Below, one piece after another: positions 35,811 to 44,340 of a stretch of DNA of 45,753 nt. The translations under genes were made by a program, and so were the position numbers. Below the pieces are notes generated by a model. That model saw only the letters and a list, made by a program, of their open reading frames with translations, was not told where the DNA came from and made no database searches. Origin of the DNA: Pseudobutyrivibrio sp. (lineage in GTDB: Bacteria; Bacillota; Clostridia; Lachnospirales; Lachnospiraceae); assembly GCF_017471675.1 (NCBI RefSeq), contig NZ_JAFUSK010000067.1, positions 1-45,753 of the forward strand, read 5' to 3'. Position 1 is the stretch's first letter; each line of letters opens with the position of its first letter.

Positions 35811-36860
35811 ATGAAATATCCAGAGTATTTAAAAGAGGAAGGTGTTATAGGGCTTGTAGCACCTTCCTTTGGTTGTACATTTGAGCCCTACAAAAGCTGT
35901 TTAGATGCAGCTATAAAGCGATTTGAGGGCATGGGTTATAAGATAGTGGAAGGCCCTAATTGTAGAAGAGATGATGGCATTGGCATCAGCTCTACTCCTG
36001 AGAATTGTGGCAAGGAGTTAACAGATTATTACTGCAGTGGGGATAATGATGTGTTGATTTCCTGCGGCGGTGGAGAACTCATGTGTGAAACCATAGACTA
36101 TGTGGATTTTGATGCTGTAAAGCAGGCTAAGCCTAAGTGGTACATGGGCTATTCTGATAACACTAATTTTACATTCCTGCTTAATACTATTTGTGATACA
36201 GCTTCAATCTATGGACCTTGCATTGGGGCATTTGGAATGCATGAATTGCATCCAGCATTGAATGATGCCATAAAGGCATTAACAGGGGCGCTTAATACAG
36301 TAAGCGGTTATGATAGGTTTGAGCTGGAGTCACTTAAGGATGAGGAACACCCCTTTGCACCTTATAATCTTACTGAAGAAAAAGAGCTTAGGCTTTTTAT
36401 GGGAGAAAACGAGATGAATCGCCTGCCTGGCTTTACAGGAAGAATCACAGGAGGCTGCCTTGATTGCCTTGCTAATCTGGTAGGCACTAAATACGATAAT
36501 GTTGATGCCTTTAACGAAAAATATAAGGATGAAGGCATTGTTTGGTTCCTAGAGGCATGTGATTTAAATGTTATGTCTATTAGAAGGGCACTGTGGAACT
36601 TAGATAGAGCCGGCTGGTTCAAATATGCAAAGGGCTTTATCATAGGCCGACCTCTTGCAGCATATAAGCAGGAGCTGATGGGGCTTGATCAATACAATGC
36701 TGTAACAGGAATCCTTGGCAAATACAATGTACCTATTATCATGGATGCAGATGTGGGACATCTTCCACCAGCCATGCCGATTATTTCTGGTGCAATGGTG
36801 GATGTTACTGTAGAGGGTGGAAATCTTTCACTTTCATATGTGGAAAGATTTAGTAAATAA
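35811..36860 (+). CDS. S66-family serine peptidase (LD-carboxypeptidase / MccF-like)
   Basis: A 349-aa cytoplasmic protein of peptidase family S66. The nucleophile is Ser115 in YMGYSDNT; Glu in WFLEACDLN near 247 and His in DADVGHLPP near 318 would complete the triad. The family includes LD-carboxypeptidases that trim peptidoglycan peptides and MccF-type enzymes that give immunity to microcin C-like compounds; length and the SCGGGE segment are closer to the MccF branch. The RiPP cluster that follows is separated by a terminator and a new promoter, so a functional link is not implied. Confidence 0.85.
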   Translation: MKYPEYLKEEGVIGLVAPSFGCTFEPYKSCLDAAIKRFEGMGYKIVEGPNCRRDDGIGISSTPENCGKELTDYYCSGDNDVLISCGGGELMCETIDYVDFDAVKQAKPKWYMGYSDNTNFTFLLNTICDTASIYGPCIGAFGMHELHPALNDAIKALTGALNTVSGYDRFELESLKDEEHPFAPYNLTEEKELRLFMGENEMNRLPGFTGRITGGCLDCLANLVGTKYDNVDAFNEKYKDEGIVWFLEACDLNVMSIRRALWNLDRAGWFKYAKGFIIGRPLAAYKQELMGLDQYNAVTGILGKYNVPIIMDADVGHLPPAMPIISGAMVDVTVEGGNLSLSYVERFSK

Positions 36861-36871
36861 TTTATTAAGAT

Positions 36872-36916
36872 AAAAGGAGCAACCTACTAAGTGAGTGAGG
36901 GTTTGCTCCTTTTTTC
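36872..36916 (+). terminator. Rho-independent terminator before the RiPP cluster
   Basis: AAAAGGAGCAA (36872-36882) pairs with TTGCTCCTTTT (36903-36913), with CC/GG just inside, and is followed by further T residues. Confidence 0.88.
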
Positions 36917-36927
36917 GTGATAAATCA

Positions 36928-36955
36928 TTAATTTTTAACATTATATTGCTATAAT
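36928..36955 (+). promoter_or_regulatory. Extended -10 promoter of the RiPP cluster
   Basis: TATAAT at 36950-36955 is preceded by TGC (an extended -10, TGn). TTAATT at 36928-36933 is a weak -35 at 16-base spacing. It lies between a terminator and the first cluster gene and would start a transcript about 35 bases before that gene. Confidence 0.6.
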
Positions 36956-36996
36956 ATAAAAATTATAACCATCAAATTACAAAATGGGTAAAAAAC

Positions 36997-37416
36997 ATGA
37001 GGAAAAATCATAGTAAGGAAGATTCTAATAACAGCAAAATTACGACTCCGGATGAGCTTTCATCCTATTTAAAAATAACAAACATAGGAGTGTGGATTGT
37101 GCTCTTTTCAGTAGCATTAATGTTTATAGGCCTATTTTTATGGGCATCCACAGGAACTCTTGAGACAACAGTAGCAGCTAAAATCGTAGTAGAGGATCAT
37201 TTGGCTAGTGTAGTAGTAATGGGCGATTACAGTATACAGGCAGGTGATACTGTAGAAATTCCAAGCGATAAATTTACTATAGCCTCAGTGAAATTTGATG
37301 AATATGATAGACCAGTTGGATTGGCAGAGGTTATTCTACCTGATGGAAAGTATGACGGAACTATTGTAAAAGACAAAATAAGTCCTGTAGATTTTTTGTT
37401 TAGCAGCAAGGAGTAA
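36997..37416 (+). CDS. Minimal HlyD-like secretion protein
   Basis: A 139-aa protein with one transmembrane segment at about 34-56 and a small beta-rich outer domain. The segment TPDELSSYLKITNIGVWIVL is like the N-terminus of HlyD-type proteins of NHLM bacteriocin systems, but the usual length is 300 residues or more and the coiled-coil hairpin is missing. It sits one base before an exporter with a peptidase domain, so it may be a membrane partner of that exporter. The Shine-Dalgarno sequence (GGGT) is weak. Family assignment is tentative. Confidence 0.65.
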   Translation: MRKNHSKEDSNNSKITTPDELSSYLKITNIGVWIVLFSVALMFIGLFLWASTGTLETTVAAKIVVEDHLASVVVMGDYSIQAGDTVEIPSDKFTIASVKFDEYDRPVGLAEVILPDGKYDGTIVKDKISPVDFLFSSKE

Positions 37417-37417
37417 A

Positions 37418-39595
37418 ATGGACATTAAAAAGATTAGACAACCAATTACAAAAGGTGTAGCAAAAGTTCCGGTTATTATTCAGTTGGAGATGCTTGAATG
37501 TGGTGCAGCTGCGTTGGCTATGGTTATGGCGTATTACGGGAAATGGGTGCCATTAGAACAGGTACGCTTGGACTGTGGAGTTTCACGAGATGGTTCCAAT
37601 GCTAAAAATATGGCTGATGCGGCAAAATATTATGGGTTTAACGTAAAAGCTTATAGAATGAGCGCTAATGCCATAAAAACTCAGGCAAGTTTTCCATGTA
37701 TAATACACTGGAATTTCTGTCATTTTGTTGTACTTTGCGGATTTAAAGGAAAGTGGGTCTATATAAACGATCCAGCAAGAGGGACTGTAAGGTTATCGGA
37801 GAAGGAGTTTAAAAAATCATTTAGTGGCGTTGTTATAATACCGACTCCATCAGAAGATTTTGTTCCAGAAGGAAACCCCAAAAGTACACTTGATTACGCA
37901 AGAAAAAGGCTTGTGGGAACAGGCGTTGCCACATTTTTTTTGATGCTCACAACAGCGATTGCATATTTATTTGGCATTTTCAATTCTGTAACAGCACGTA
38001 TATTCATAGATAGAATTTTGACTGGAGAAAATCCAGAATGGTTAAAACCATTTATGGGTGTGTTGATTGTTTTTTCTATCGTTCAGTTGGTTGTTATGTG
38101 GATTAATGCAATCTATTCCATAAAGATAGATGGAAAAATGGCTGTTGTTGGAAATACAACTTATATGTGGAAGGTTCTAAGACTTCCAATGGAATTCTTT
38201 TCTCAAAGATTGGCTGGAGACATTCAATCTAGGGCAAATCTTAGTGCAAATATTTCTTCATCTATAATAGAAACTTTTACTCCTTTGTTATTAAATTCCG
38301 TAATGATGATTTTCTATCTAGTATTAATGGTAAAGCAGAGCGTAATGTTGGCATCTATCGGAATTATAACAGTAGCTATAAATGTAGCAATATCTAAAAT
38401 AATTGCCGACAAAAGAATTAATATTACCCGAATTTTAATGCGAGATTCGGGAAAACTGATAGGAGCTACAGTTACAGGAATTAATCTTATTGAAACAATA
38501 AAGGCAAGTGGCTCTGAGGAGGTATTTTTTCAAAAATGGGCTGGAATTCAGGCTTCTATAAATGAACAAAATGTCAAATTAATAAAGACCACAACTTTTT
38601 TAAGTCTAATACCAACTGTACTTGATATCATGGCAAATTATATTGTTCTTATTTTGGGTGTATTACTAACTATTGAGGGCAAATTTTCGATTGGTGCTGT
38701 AGTTATGTTTCAGGGATTTTTAAGTTCATTTATTAATCCAGCGGAACAACTTATTCAGGCAGGCAAAACAATGCAGGAAATGCGAACAAACATTGAGAGA
38801 GTAGAAGATGTCATTTCCTATCCGAGTGACGAAAATGATAATAGCGAAGTCAGAAATGACAATAATCTAAACAAATTGTCAGGGAATATCGAGATAAAAA
38901 ATATTTCTTTTGGATATGCCAGGCTAGATGAGCCGTTTATAAAGGATTTTTCTCTTTCGATTAAGGCAGGGCAAAGTATAGCAATTGTAGGTGCATCAGG
39001 TTGCGGAAAATCTACAATGTCCAGTCTTATTGCGGGGTTATATAAAATATGGTCAGGTGAAATATTGTTTGATGGAAAAACAAGAAATGAATATCCCCGT
39101 GAAACCATGGTAGGCTCAATTGCCGTAGTAGATCAGGACATTACCCTTTTTGAGGATTCAATAGAAAACAACATTAAAATGTGGGATGAGTCAATTAAGG
39201 ATTTTGAAATGATTTTAGCAGCTAGAGATGCCGCATTGCATGATGAAATAATGGCTCTTCCAGATCATTATAAACATAAGTTAGAGTATGGTGGTAAAAA
39301 TCTTTCCGGAGGTCAAAAGCAAAGGCTAGAAATTGCCCGTGTTCTAGCCCAGGATCCATCAATTATCATTCTTGACGAAGCAACATCAGCCTTAGATGCG
39401 TTGACTGAGCACAAGGTTGTGGAGGCAATACGAAATAGGGGAATTACCTGTATCGTAATCGCACATCGTCTTTCTACAATCAGAGATTGTGATGAAATCG
39501 TTGTACTGGATAAAGGTATGATTGCTGAGCGAGGAACTCATGAGGAACTGATAAAACTAAATGGTTTATACATGGAGCTTATACAGAATGAATAG
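37418..39595 (+). CDS. Peptidase-containing ABC exporter (C39, NHLM type)
   Basis: A 725-aa exporter. An N-terminal C39 peptidase (1-140) has Gln22 and catalytic Cys28 in IIQLEMLECGAAALA, His in HFVVL near 104, and Asp in INDPARG near 120. A six-helix transmembrane domain follows to about 450. The C-terminal ATPase has GASGCGKST and LSGGQKQRLEIAR. C39 enzymes cut leaders after a double glycine, which both precursor peptides in this cluster have, and export the product. It begins one base after the HlyD-like gene. Confidence 0.93.
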   Translation: MDIKKIRQPITKGVAKVPVIIQLEMLECGAAALAMVMAYYGKWVPLEQVRLDCGVSRDGSNAKNMADAAKYYGFNVKAYRMSANAIKTQASFPCIIHWNFCHFVVLCGFKGKWVYINDPARGTVRLSEKEFKKSFSGVVIIPTPSEDFVPEGNPKSTLDYARKRLVGTGVATFFLMLTTAIAYLFGIFNSVTARIFIDRILTGENPEWLKPFMGVLIVFSIVQLVVMWINAIYSIKIDGKMAVVGNTTYMWKVLRLPMEFFSQRLAGDIQSRANLSANISSSIIETFTPLLLNSVMMIFYLVLMVKQSVMLASIGIITVAINVAISKIIADKRINITRILMRDSGKLIGATVTGINLIETIKASGSEEVFFQKWAGIQASINEQNVKLIKTTTFLSLIPTVLDIMANYIVLILGVLLTIEGKFSIGAVVMFQGFLSSFINPAEQLIQAGKTMQEMRTNIERVEDVISYPSDENDNSEVRNDNNLNKLSGNIEIKNISFGYARLDEPFIKDFSLSIKAGQSIAIVGASGCGKSTMSSLIAGLYKIWSGEILFDGKTRNEYPRETMVGSIAVVDQDITLFEDSIENNIKMWDESIKDFEMILAARDAALHDEIMALPDHYKHKLEYGGKNLSGGQKQRLEIARVLAQDPSIIILDEATSALDALTEHKVVEAIRNRGITCIVIAHRLSTIRDCDEIVVLDKGMIAERGTHEELIKLNGLYMELIQNE

Positions 39596-39606
39596 GGGGC
39601 ATGTAA

Positions 39607-41793
39607 ATGGGGTGGTTTAAAAACCAAATTGAGGAAAGGCAGGCGGCTGATCAGCAATTATTAGAAGATGCATACAAAAAAGTAATCTCGTCAATTTTAG
39701 GTGGGGAACAGGCCGAGAAAATACAGGATAAAAGACAGGTAATCAAGGGTAATATTGATGAAATAATGAGATTTTATCATCTTAGACCAATTGATGTGTC
39801 AAAGGAAATGATTGATGTAGATAGTGAGTTTGATTACATTCTTAAATCAAGAGGAATAATGAAAAGAAAAATAAAGCTCACTGAAGGATGGTATAAAGAT
39901 GCCTTTGGCCCAATACTTGCTTTTACTAAGGAATCTAATGTACCAGTGGTTTTAATACCAGGTAACATCGCATATAGGTTTGAAAACCCTTTTACGAAAA
40001 AACGAGAATGGGTTAACAATAATAATGCGGGACTATTTGATGTAGAAGCATATCATTTATATAGACCACTGCCTAATAAAAAGATGAACATCATTGATTT
40101 ATTAGTCTTTATGAGGCAAAGTCTCTATTTAAATGATTTGGTATATATTGTACTATGCAGTTTTATGGCAACCGCTACAAGTATGTTTTTGCCAGAATTT
40201 GCAAGGATATTGGTTGGACCTATTCTCGAAATAAAAGAATCATCATACATTGTTAGTTTAGTAATATGTATGATTTGTATTACTGTATCCTATCAATTAT
40301 TCGAAGGGATAAAAACATTACTGCAAAGCCGTATTAAGACAAAAATATCCGTCAATGTTGAGTCCGCAATGATGATGAGGATTATGAGCTTACCGTCTGG
40401 ATTTTTCAGAAAGTATAGTCCTGGCGAGCTATGTAATCGTTCATTGGCAGTTAACCAATTATGTAACACACTTGTAGACATAATAATGGGCTCCAGCCTT
40501 ACTGCCTTTGTATCACTCTTGTATATATTCCAGATATTTAGTTTTGCAAAATCACTTACGGTACCAGCAATTTTTATTGTACTAATCACACTATTTTTTT
40601 TAGTTTCCACTAGTATGATACAGATGAAAGTTGATAGAGAGTTATTGAACAGACAAGCGAAAACTGCCGGACTTTCATATCAGTTTATTTCAGGTATAAA
40701 AAAACTAAAGCTGTCAGGATCAGAGAAGAGAGCTTATTCTAAATGGCTTATGGCATATGCGGAGGAAGCTAAATATCAGTATAATCCGCCTTTATTTATA
40801 AAGGCAAACGCCGTCTTTTTTGCTGGAATAAATTTATTTTCAACTATTGTTATATATTACATTGCGGTGAAAAGTAATCTAAATCAGTCTTATTACTATG
40901 CATTTATGGCATCCTTCGGAATGCTTATGGGGGCTTTTGACTCGGTTTCTTCAGTGACTGATTCATTTGCTCAAATAAAGCCTATTCTCGAAATGGCCAC
41001 CCCATTTTTAAAAACTGAGCCTGAGATAGAGGCTGAAAAACAACTTGTAAATAACGTTTCCGGAATGATAACAGTGGAGAATTTAAGTTTCAAATATAAT
41101 GATGATTCACAATATGTGTTTAAGAACTTATCTTTAAAAGTAAAGCCTGGGGATTATATTGCTATTGTAGGAAAAACTGGATGTGGCAAGTCAACATTAA
41201 TAAGATTGCTGCTTGGACTAGAACATCCTCAGATGGGTGCAATTTATTACGACAATCAAAATATTGACACCATGGATTTGCCATCATTAAGAAGGAAAAT
41301 TGGGACAGTTATGCAGGATTCGGCTCTATTCCAAGGAGATATTTATTCAAATATTGCAATTACAAATCCAGATTTGACAGAAGATGAAGCCTGGCAAGCT
41401 GCAGAAATAGCAGGCATTGCAGATGATATTAAAAAGATGCCAATGAAAATGAAGACAATGATAACAGAAGGTCAGGGAGGTATCTCGGGAGGTCAAAGAC
41501 AGAGGATTATGATTGCCAGAGCAATAGCCACAAGACCCAAAATACTATTTTTTGATGAAGCTACTAGTGCTTTGGACAACATAACACAAAAAAAGGTTTC
41601 CGACGCTTTGGATAAAATGGGATGTACAAGAATCGTAATTGCTCATAGATTATCAACCATTAAGAATTGTAATAAAATAATTGTCATTAATAATGGGCAA
41701 ATAGTTGAATCTGGTACTTATGAGGAGCTAATAGCCAAGCAGCAGTTTTTTGCAGAACTTGTAAAACGACAGCAATTAGACAATTCACAGTAG
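39607..41793 (+). CDS. Second ABC exporter without peptidase (NHLM type)
   Basis: A 728-aa exporter half. The first 160 residues are a soluble N-terminal domain that is not a C39 peptidase and that I cannot name. Transmembrane helices run from about 170 to 450, and the ATPase has GKTGCGKST and SGGQRQRIMIAR. NHLM clusters commonly carry a peptidase exporter next to a peptidase-less one, so the two may form a heterodimer. It starts 11 bases after the first exporter, with GGGGGC upstream. Confidence 0.9.
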   Translation: MGWFKNQIEERQAADQQLLEDAYKKVISSILGGEQAEKIQDKRQVIKGNIDEIMRFYHLRPIDVSKEMIDVDSEFDYILKSRGIMKRKIKLTEGWYKDAFGPILAFTKESNVPVVLIPGNIAYRFENPFTKKREWVNNNNAGLFDVEAYHLYRPLPNKKMNIIDLLVFMRQSLYLNDLVYIVLCSFMATATSMFLPEFARILVGPILEIKESSYIVSLVICMICITVSYQLFEGIKTLLQSRIKTKISVNVESAMMMRIMSLPSGFFRKYSPGELCNRSLAVNQLCNTLVDIIMGSSLTAFVSLLYIFQIFSFAKSLTVPAIFIVLITLFFLVSTSMIQMKVDRELLNRQAKTAGLSYQFISGIKKLKLSGSEKRAYSKWLMAYAEEAKYQYNPPLFIKANAVFFAGINLFSTIVIYYIAVKSNLNQSYYYAFMASFGMLMGAFDSVSSVTDSFAQIKPILEMATPFLKTEPEIEAEKQLVNNVSGMITVENLSFKYNDDSQYVFKNLSLKVKPGDYIAIVGKTGCGKSTLIRLLLGLEHPQMGAIYYDNQNIDTMDLPSLRRKIGTVMQDSALFQGDIYSNIAITNPDLTEDEAWQAAEIAGIADDIKKMPMKMKTMITEGQGGISGGQRQRIMIARAIATRPKILFFDEATSALDNITQKKVSDALDKMGCTRIVIAHRLSTIKNCNKIIVINNGQIVESGTYEELIAKQQFFAELVKRQQLDNSQ

Positions 41794-41870
41794 TGTGACA
41801 TTTTTGTGATAATAATTATATTATTATTTATTTAGAATTATAGTAAAGGCAACAGAAAGGAGGTTTTACT

Positions 41871-42254
41871 ATGAGAGAGGAAATGAATAAGTATCTGGAA
41901 ATGCTAGGTGAGGATGAGGAAGCCCAAAAGAAATTAAAGTCACTAAATGAAGACGATAAAGAAGGTGTAATCACGGCCAGCATTGAGATTGCCAAAAGTT
42001 ATGGTATCAATCTTGTCAAAGAAGACTTTAACTTAGAGACCTCAGAGCTTGATGAAAATGAATTAGAAGCTGTATCTGGTGGCGCAACTGCATGCGCTTG
42101 TTTAGGTGCAGGTGCAGGTGCATCAGGTGATGGCTTTTATGGAGGCTGTGGATGTGTTATTGGAGGAGGTGGCCAATTCTATTATGATAAAAAGCATAAA
42201 AAGCTAGCAGGTTTTTGTAGGTGCCCTGGAGTAGGCGGAGGCGGTGCATCATAA
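41871..42254 (+). CDS. Nif11-leader RiPP precursor, three CxC-glycine units (A)
   Basis: A 127-aa precursor peptide. Residues 1-69 are an acidic Nif11-like leader ending ELEAVSGG (Gly70-Gly71), the cut site of C39 peptidases. The core (72-127) has three CxC units: C75-A-C77, C93-G-C95 and C116-R-C118, each followed within a few residues by Gly/Ala-rich or GGGG runs. A strong AAAGGAGG site precedes the ATG. A 77-base AT-rich gap separates it from the exporter, so it may have its own promoter. The radical SAM gene starts 16 bases later and is the likely modifying enzyme. I do not recognise this core class. Confidence 0.88.
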   Translation: MREEMNKYLEMLGEDEEAQKKLKSLNEDDKEGVITASIEIAKSYGINLVKEDFNLETSELDENELEAVSGGATACACLGAGAGASGDGFYGGCGCVIGGGGQFYYDKKHKKLAGFCRCPGVGGGGAS

Positions 42255-42270
42255 ATAAGGAGAATTAGCG

Positions 42271-43719
42271 ATGTATTATCTTCTGAATGAACGATATAGG
42301 CTTTGTGGCTGGGAAAAATTACCATACGCAATTATAGATAGAAAATATGGACGAGCTCAGTTTGTTAACAAATTTATATTAGATACTCTTGAAATGTGTA
42401 ATGGAAAAATAGATTTTTCTATTCCTATTATTACTGATGATCAACGTAAACTTGTAGAACAATTGGTAAAAGAGGGTGTCGTATCAGAGTGTGAAAAAGG
42501 CTCAGAGCTCAAAGAAAAACAAAAATATATTTTTTACAATAATCGCTATATGAACACAGTGCATTGGTCGATAACTGGCAAATGCAACTGTAAATGCAAA
42601 CACTGCTATATGTCAGCCCCAGATGCTAAATATGGCGAACTGACCCATGAGCAAATAATGAAAATTGTTAATGATATGGGGAATTGTGGGGTACTTAGAT
42701 GCACTTTGACAGGTGGTGAAGCCCTTGTACGTTCAGACTTTTGGGACATTGTGGATGGATTACTTGAAAGAGAAATACTCATTACTCAAATCTATTCAAA
42801 TGGTTTTCTTGTAAATGAGAAATTCCTCGATGAGTTGGAAAAACGAGGTATTCACCCTGAAATCAATATGAGTTTTGATGGAACAGGACATCATGATTGG
42901 TTGAGAGGTATTCCAGGGGCTGAGCAGGCTGTGAGAAAAGCATTTTTGTTGTGCCAAAAACGTGGTTTTCCAACTGGTGCTGAAATGTGTTTATGGAAAG
43001 ATAATGCAAGCTCTTTACGTGAAAGCATAAACGATCTGACACAGATGGGGTGTCGCAGTCTAAAAGTAAATCCAATATCAGATACTGGTGCATGGAAAGA
43101 TGGAAACTATGGTAACGCCCTGTCAATGACAGAAGATGAGGTATTCAATGTTTATTACGAGTATATTGACTCTTTCTACCAGGATTTACCGAATATACTT
43201 GTACATTTAGGTGGATTCTTTTATGCAGACGGTGGTGAACCTGATTTTTATGAATTACCAGCTGTTCATATCTACGAGAATCCAATGAGGGCAAGTATGT
43301 GTGTACACGCGAGAAATACAATGTACATATCAGCCGAAGGCAGAGCGGAAACCTGCATGGGCATGGCAAGCATGTCAGATGAATTCCAAAATCAATACCC
43401 TCTTGTTCAGGAAATGGGCCTTAGGGACTGTTTGGTTGATTCTTCTTACATGAAATTGATTGATACCAGAGTAGAAGAGATAATAGCTCGAAATGAAAAG
43501 TGCATTGATTGTAAGTATAAATCATTATGTCTAGGTGGATGCCGAGCAAGCGCCATGATGTTTCATCGTGATGATGTTCTGGCTGTAGATGAAATGACCT
43601 GCAAGATTTATAGAGACGGTTGGCTCACAAAAATTATAGATAAGATATCAAAACTAAGGCCAGAAGCAGTTTGTTACGGGGTGGAAGAATATTTAAAAGT
43701 GGAAAGGAGCGATATCTAA
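42271..43719 (+). CDS. Radical SAM/SPASM peptide maturase
   Basis: A 482-aa enzyme. Residues 1-80 look like a PqqD-type leader-recognition (RRE) domain. The radical SAM cluster is CxxxCxxC with C105, C109 and C112 (CNCKCKHC, with an extra Cys at 107). The GGEAL segment for SAM binding is near 147. The C-terminal SPASM domain has C-rich segments CMGMAS, CIDCKYKSLCLGGC and MTCK that would hold one or two auxiliary 4Fe-4S clusters. Enzymes of this kind cross-link cysteines or other side chains in RiPP cores. It lies between two precursors whose cores carry six cysteines each. Confidence 0.92.
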   Translation: MYYLLNERYRLCGWEKLPYAIIDRKYGRAQFVNKFILDTLEMCNGKIDFSIPIITDDQRKLVEQLVKEGVVSECEKGSELKEKQKYIFYNNRYMNTVHWSITGKCNCKCKHCYMSAPDAKYGELTHEQIMKIVNDMGNCGVLRCTLTGGEALVRSDFWDIVDGLLEREILITQIYSNGFLVNEKFLDELEKRGIHPEINMSFDGTGHHDWLRGIPGAEQAVRKAFLLCQKRGFPTGAEMCLWKDNASSLRESINDLTQMGCRSLKVNPISDTGAWKDGNYGNALSMTEDEVFNVYYEYIDSFYQDLPNILVHLGGFFYADGGEPDFYELPAVHIYENPMRASMCVHARNTMYISAEGRAETCMGMASMSDEFQNQYPLVQEMGLRDCLVDSSYMKLIDTRVEEIIARNEKCIDCKYKSLCLGGCRASAMMFHRDDVLAVDEMTCKIYRDGWLTKIIDKISKLRPEAVCYGVEEYLKVERSDI

Positions 43720-44108
43720 TGAAAGAGAGTATTAAGAAATTCATGGAAGTTGTTTCAAGCGAAGGTAACGATACTATCGAAAAATTACAAAATGCTGACG
43801 CTGAAACTATTATTAGTATGGCGTTAGAACGTGGAATTACTATAGAAGCTGATGATCTAAAGCAAGAAGATGAATTGACAGAAATGTCGATGGATGAGCT
43901 TGCTGCTACCACAGGGGGAAAAAGATGTGTATGCCCTGCAGTTGGAGGAGGATTAGAAGATAGTCATCATTATGCATGTGCTTGTGTTGTCGGAGGAGGC
44001 GGAAGAGCTAAACCTGGATATTCATTTTCCTATGTTAATTCTTGTTTATGTGTTATAGGAGGAAATGGCGGAAAAGAGGACGGTAGATATCCAGATGATC
44101 CAGATTAG
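43719..44108 (+). CDS. Nif11-leader RiPP precursor, three CxC-glycine units (B)
   Basis: A 129-aa precursor. The start ATG 43719 overlaps the last base of the maturase stop (TAATG), with GGAAAGGAGC upstream. Leader 1-65 is Nif11-like and ends LAATTGG (Gly66-Gly67). The core (68-129) has C70-V-C72, C87-A-C89 and C109-L-C111, followed by GGG, GGGG and GGNGG. First-Cys spacing is 17 and 22 residues, against 18 and 23 in precursor A, so the two cores share a layout while the residues between differ. The tail DGRYPDDPD is unique to B. It is most likely processed by the same maturase and exporter. Confidence 0.88.
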   Translation: MKESIKKFMEVVSSEGNDTIEKLQNADAETIISMALERGITIEADDLKQEDELTEMSMDELAATTGGKRCVCPAVGGGLEDSHHYACACVVGGGGRAKPGYSFSYVNSCLCVIGGNGGKEDGRYPDDPD

Positions 44109-44145
44109 AACAGTTGTAAGTCCTTTAGGATCTATGTACACGTAC

Positions 44146-44181
44146 AAAATCCAACCTTTTAGTATAGAGGTTGGATTTTTT
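44146..44181 (+). terminator. Rho-independent terminator of the RiPP cluster
   Basis: AAAATCCAACCT (44146-44157) pairs with AGGTTGGATTTT (44168-44179), 12 bp, followed by T residues. Confidence 0.92.
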
Positions 44182-44340
44182 ACGATTATTTTTATAAAAG
44201 TGTGAAGAAATTTCTATTTACTTAAAATAAAGCTGAGGCTACTATATTATCACGAACTGCCATAGATTAAGGGATTGGGGAATCTTTTTCTATGGTGTAA
44301 CAAAGGACTTTTGTCCTAATTTTTAATTGGGGGAATAGTG
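44182..44340 (+). promoter_or_regulatory. Leader region of the secreted-protein gene with two hairpins
   Basis: A weak promoter candidate is TTTACT (44217-44222) and TACTAT (44240-44245) at 17-base spacing. Downstream are CCATAGA (44260-44266) with TCTATGG (44289-44295), holding an inner GATT-GGGG-AATC, and AGGAC-TTTT-GTCCT (44304-44317) followed by AATTTTT, which could act as a weak attenuator. I recognise no known riboswitch here. Confidence 0.4.

Noticed and set aside
44182-44340. Possible cyclic-di-GMP or other riboswitch in the leader of the secreted-protein gene
   Set aside because: Only two short hairpins are present and none of the conserved loop sequences of known riboswitches is seen.
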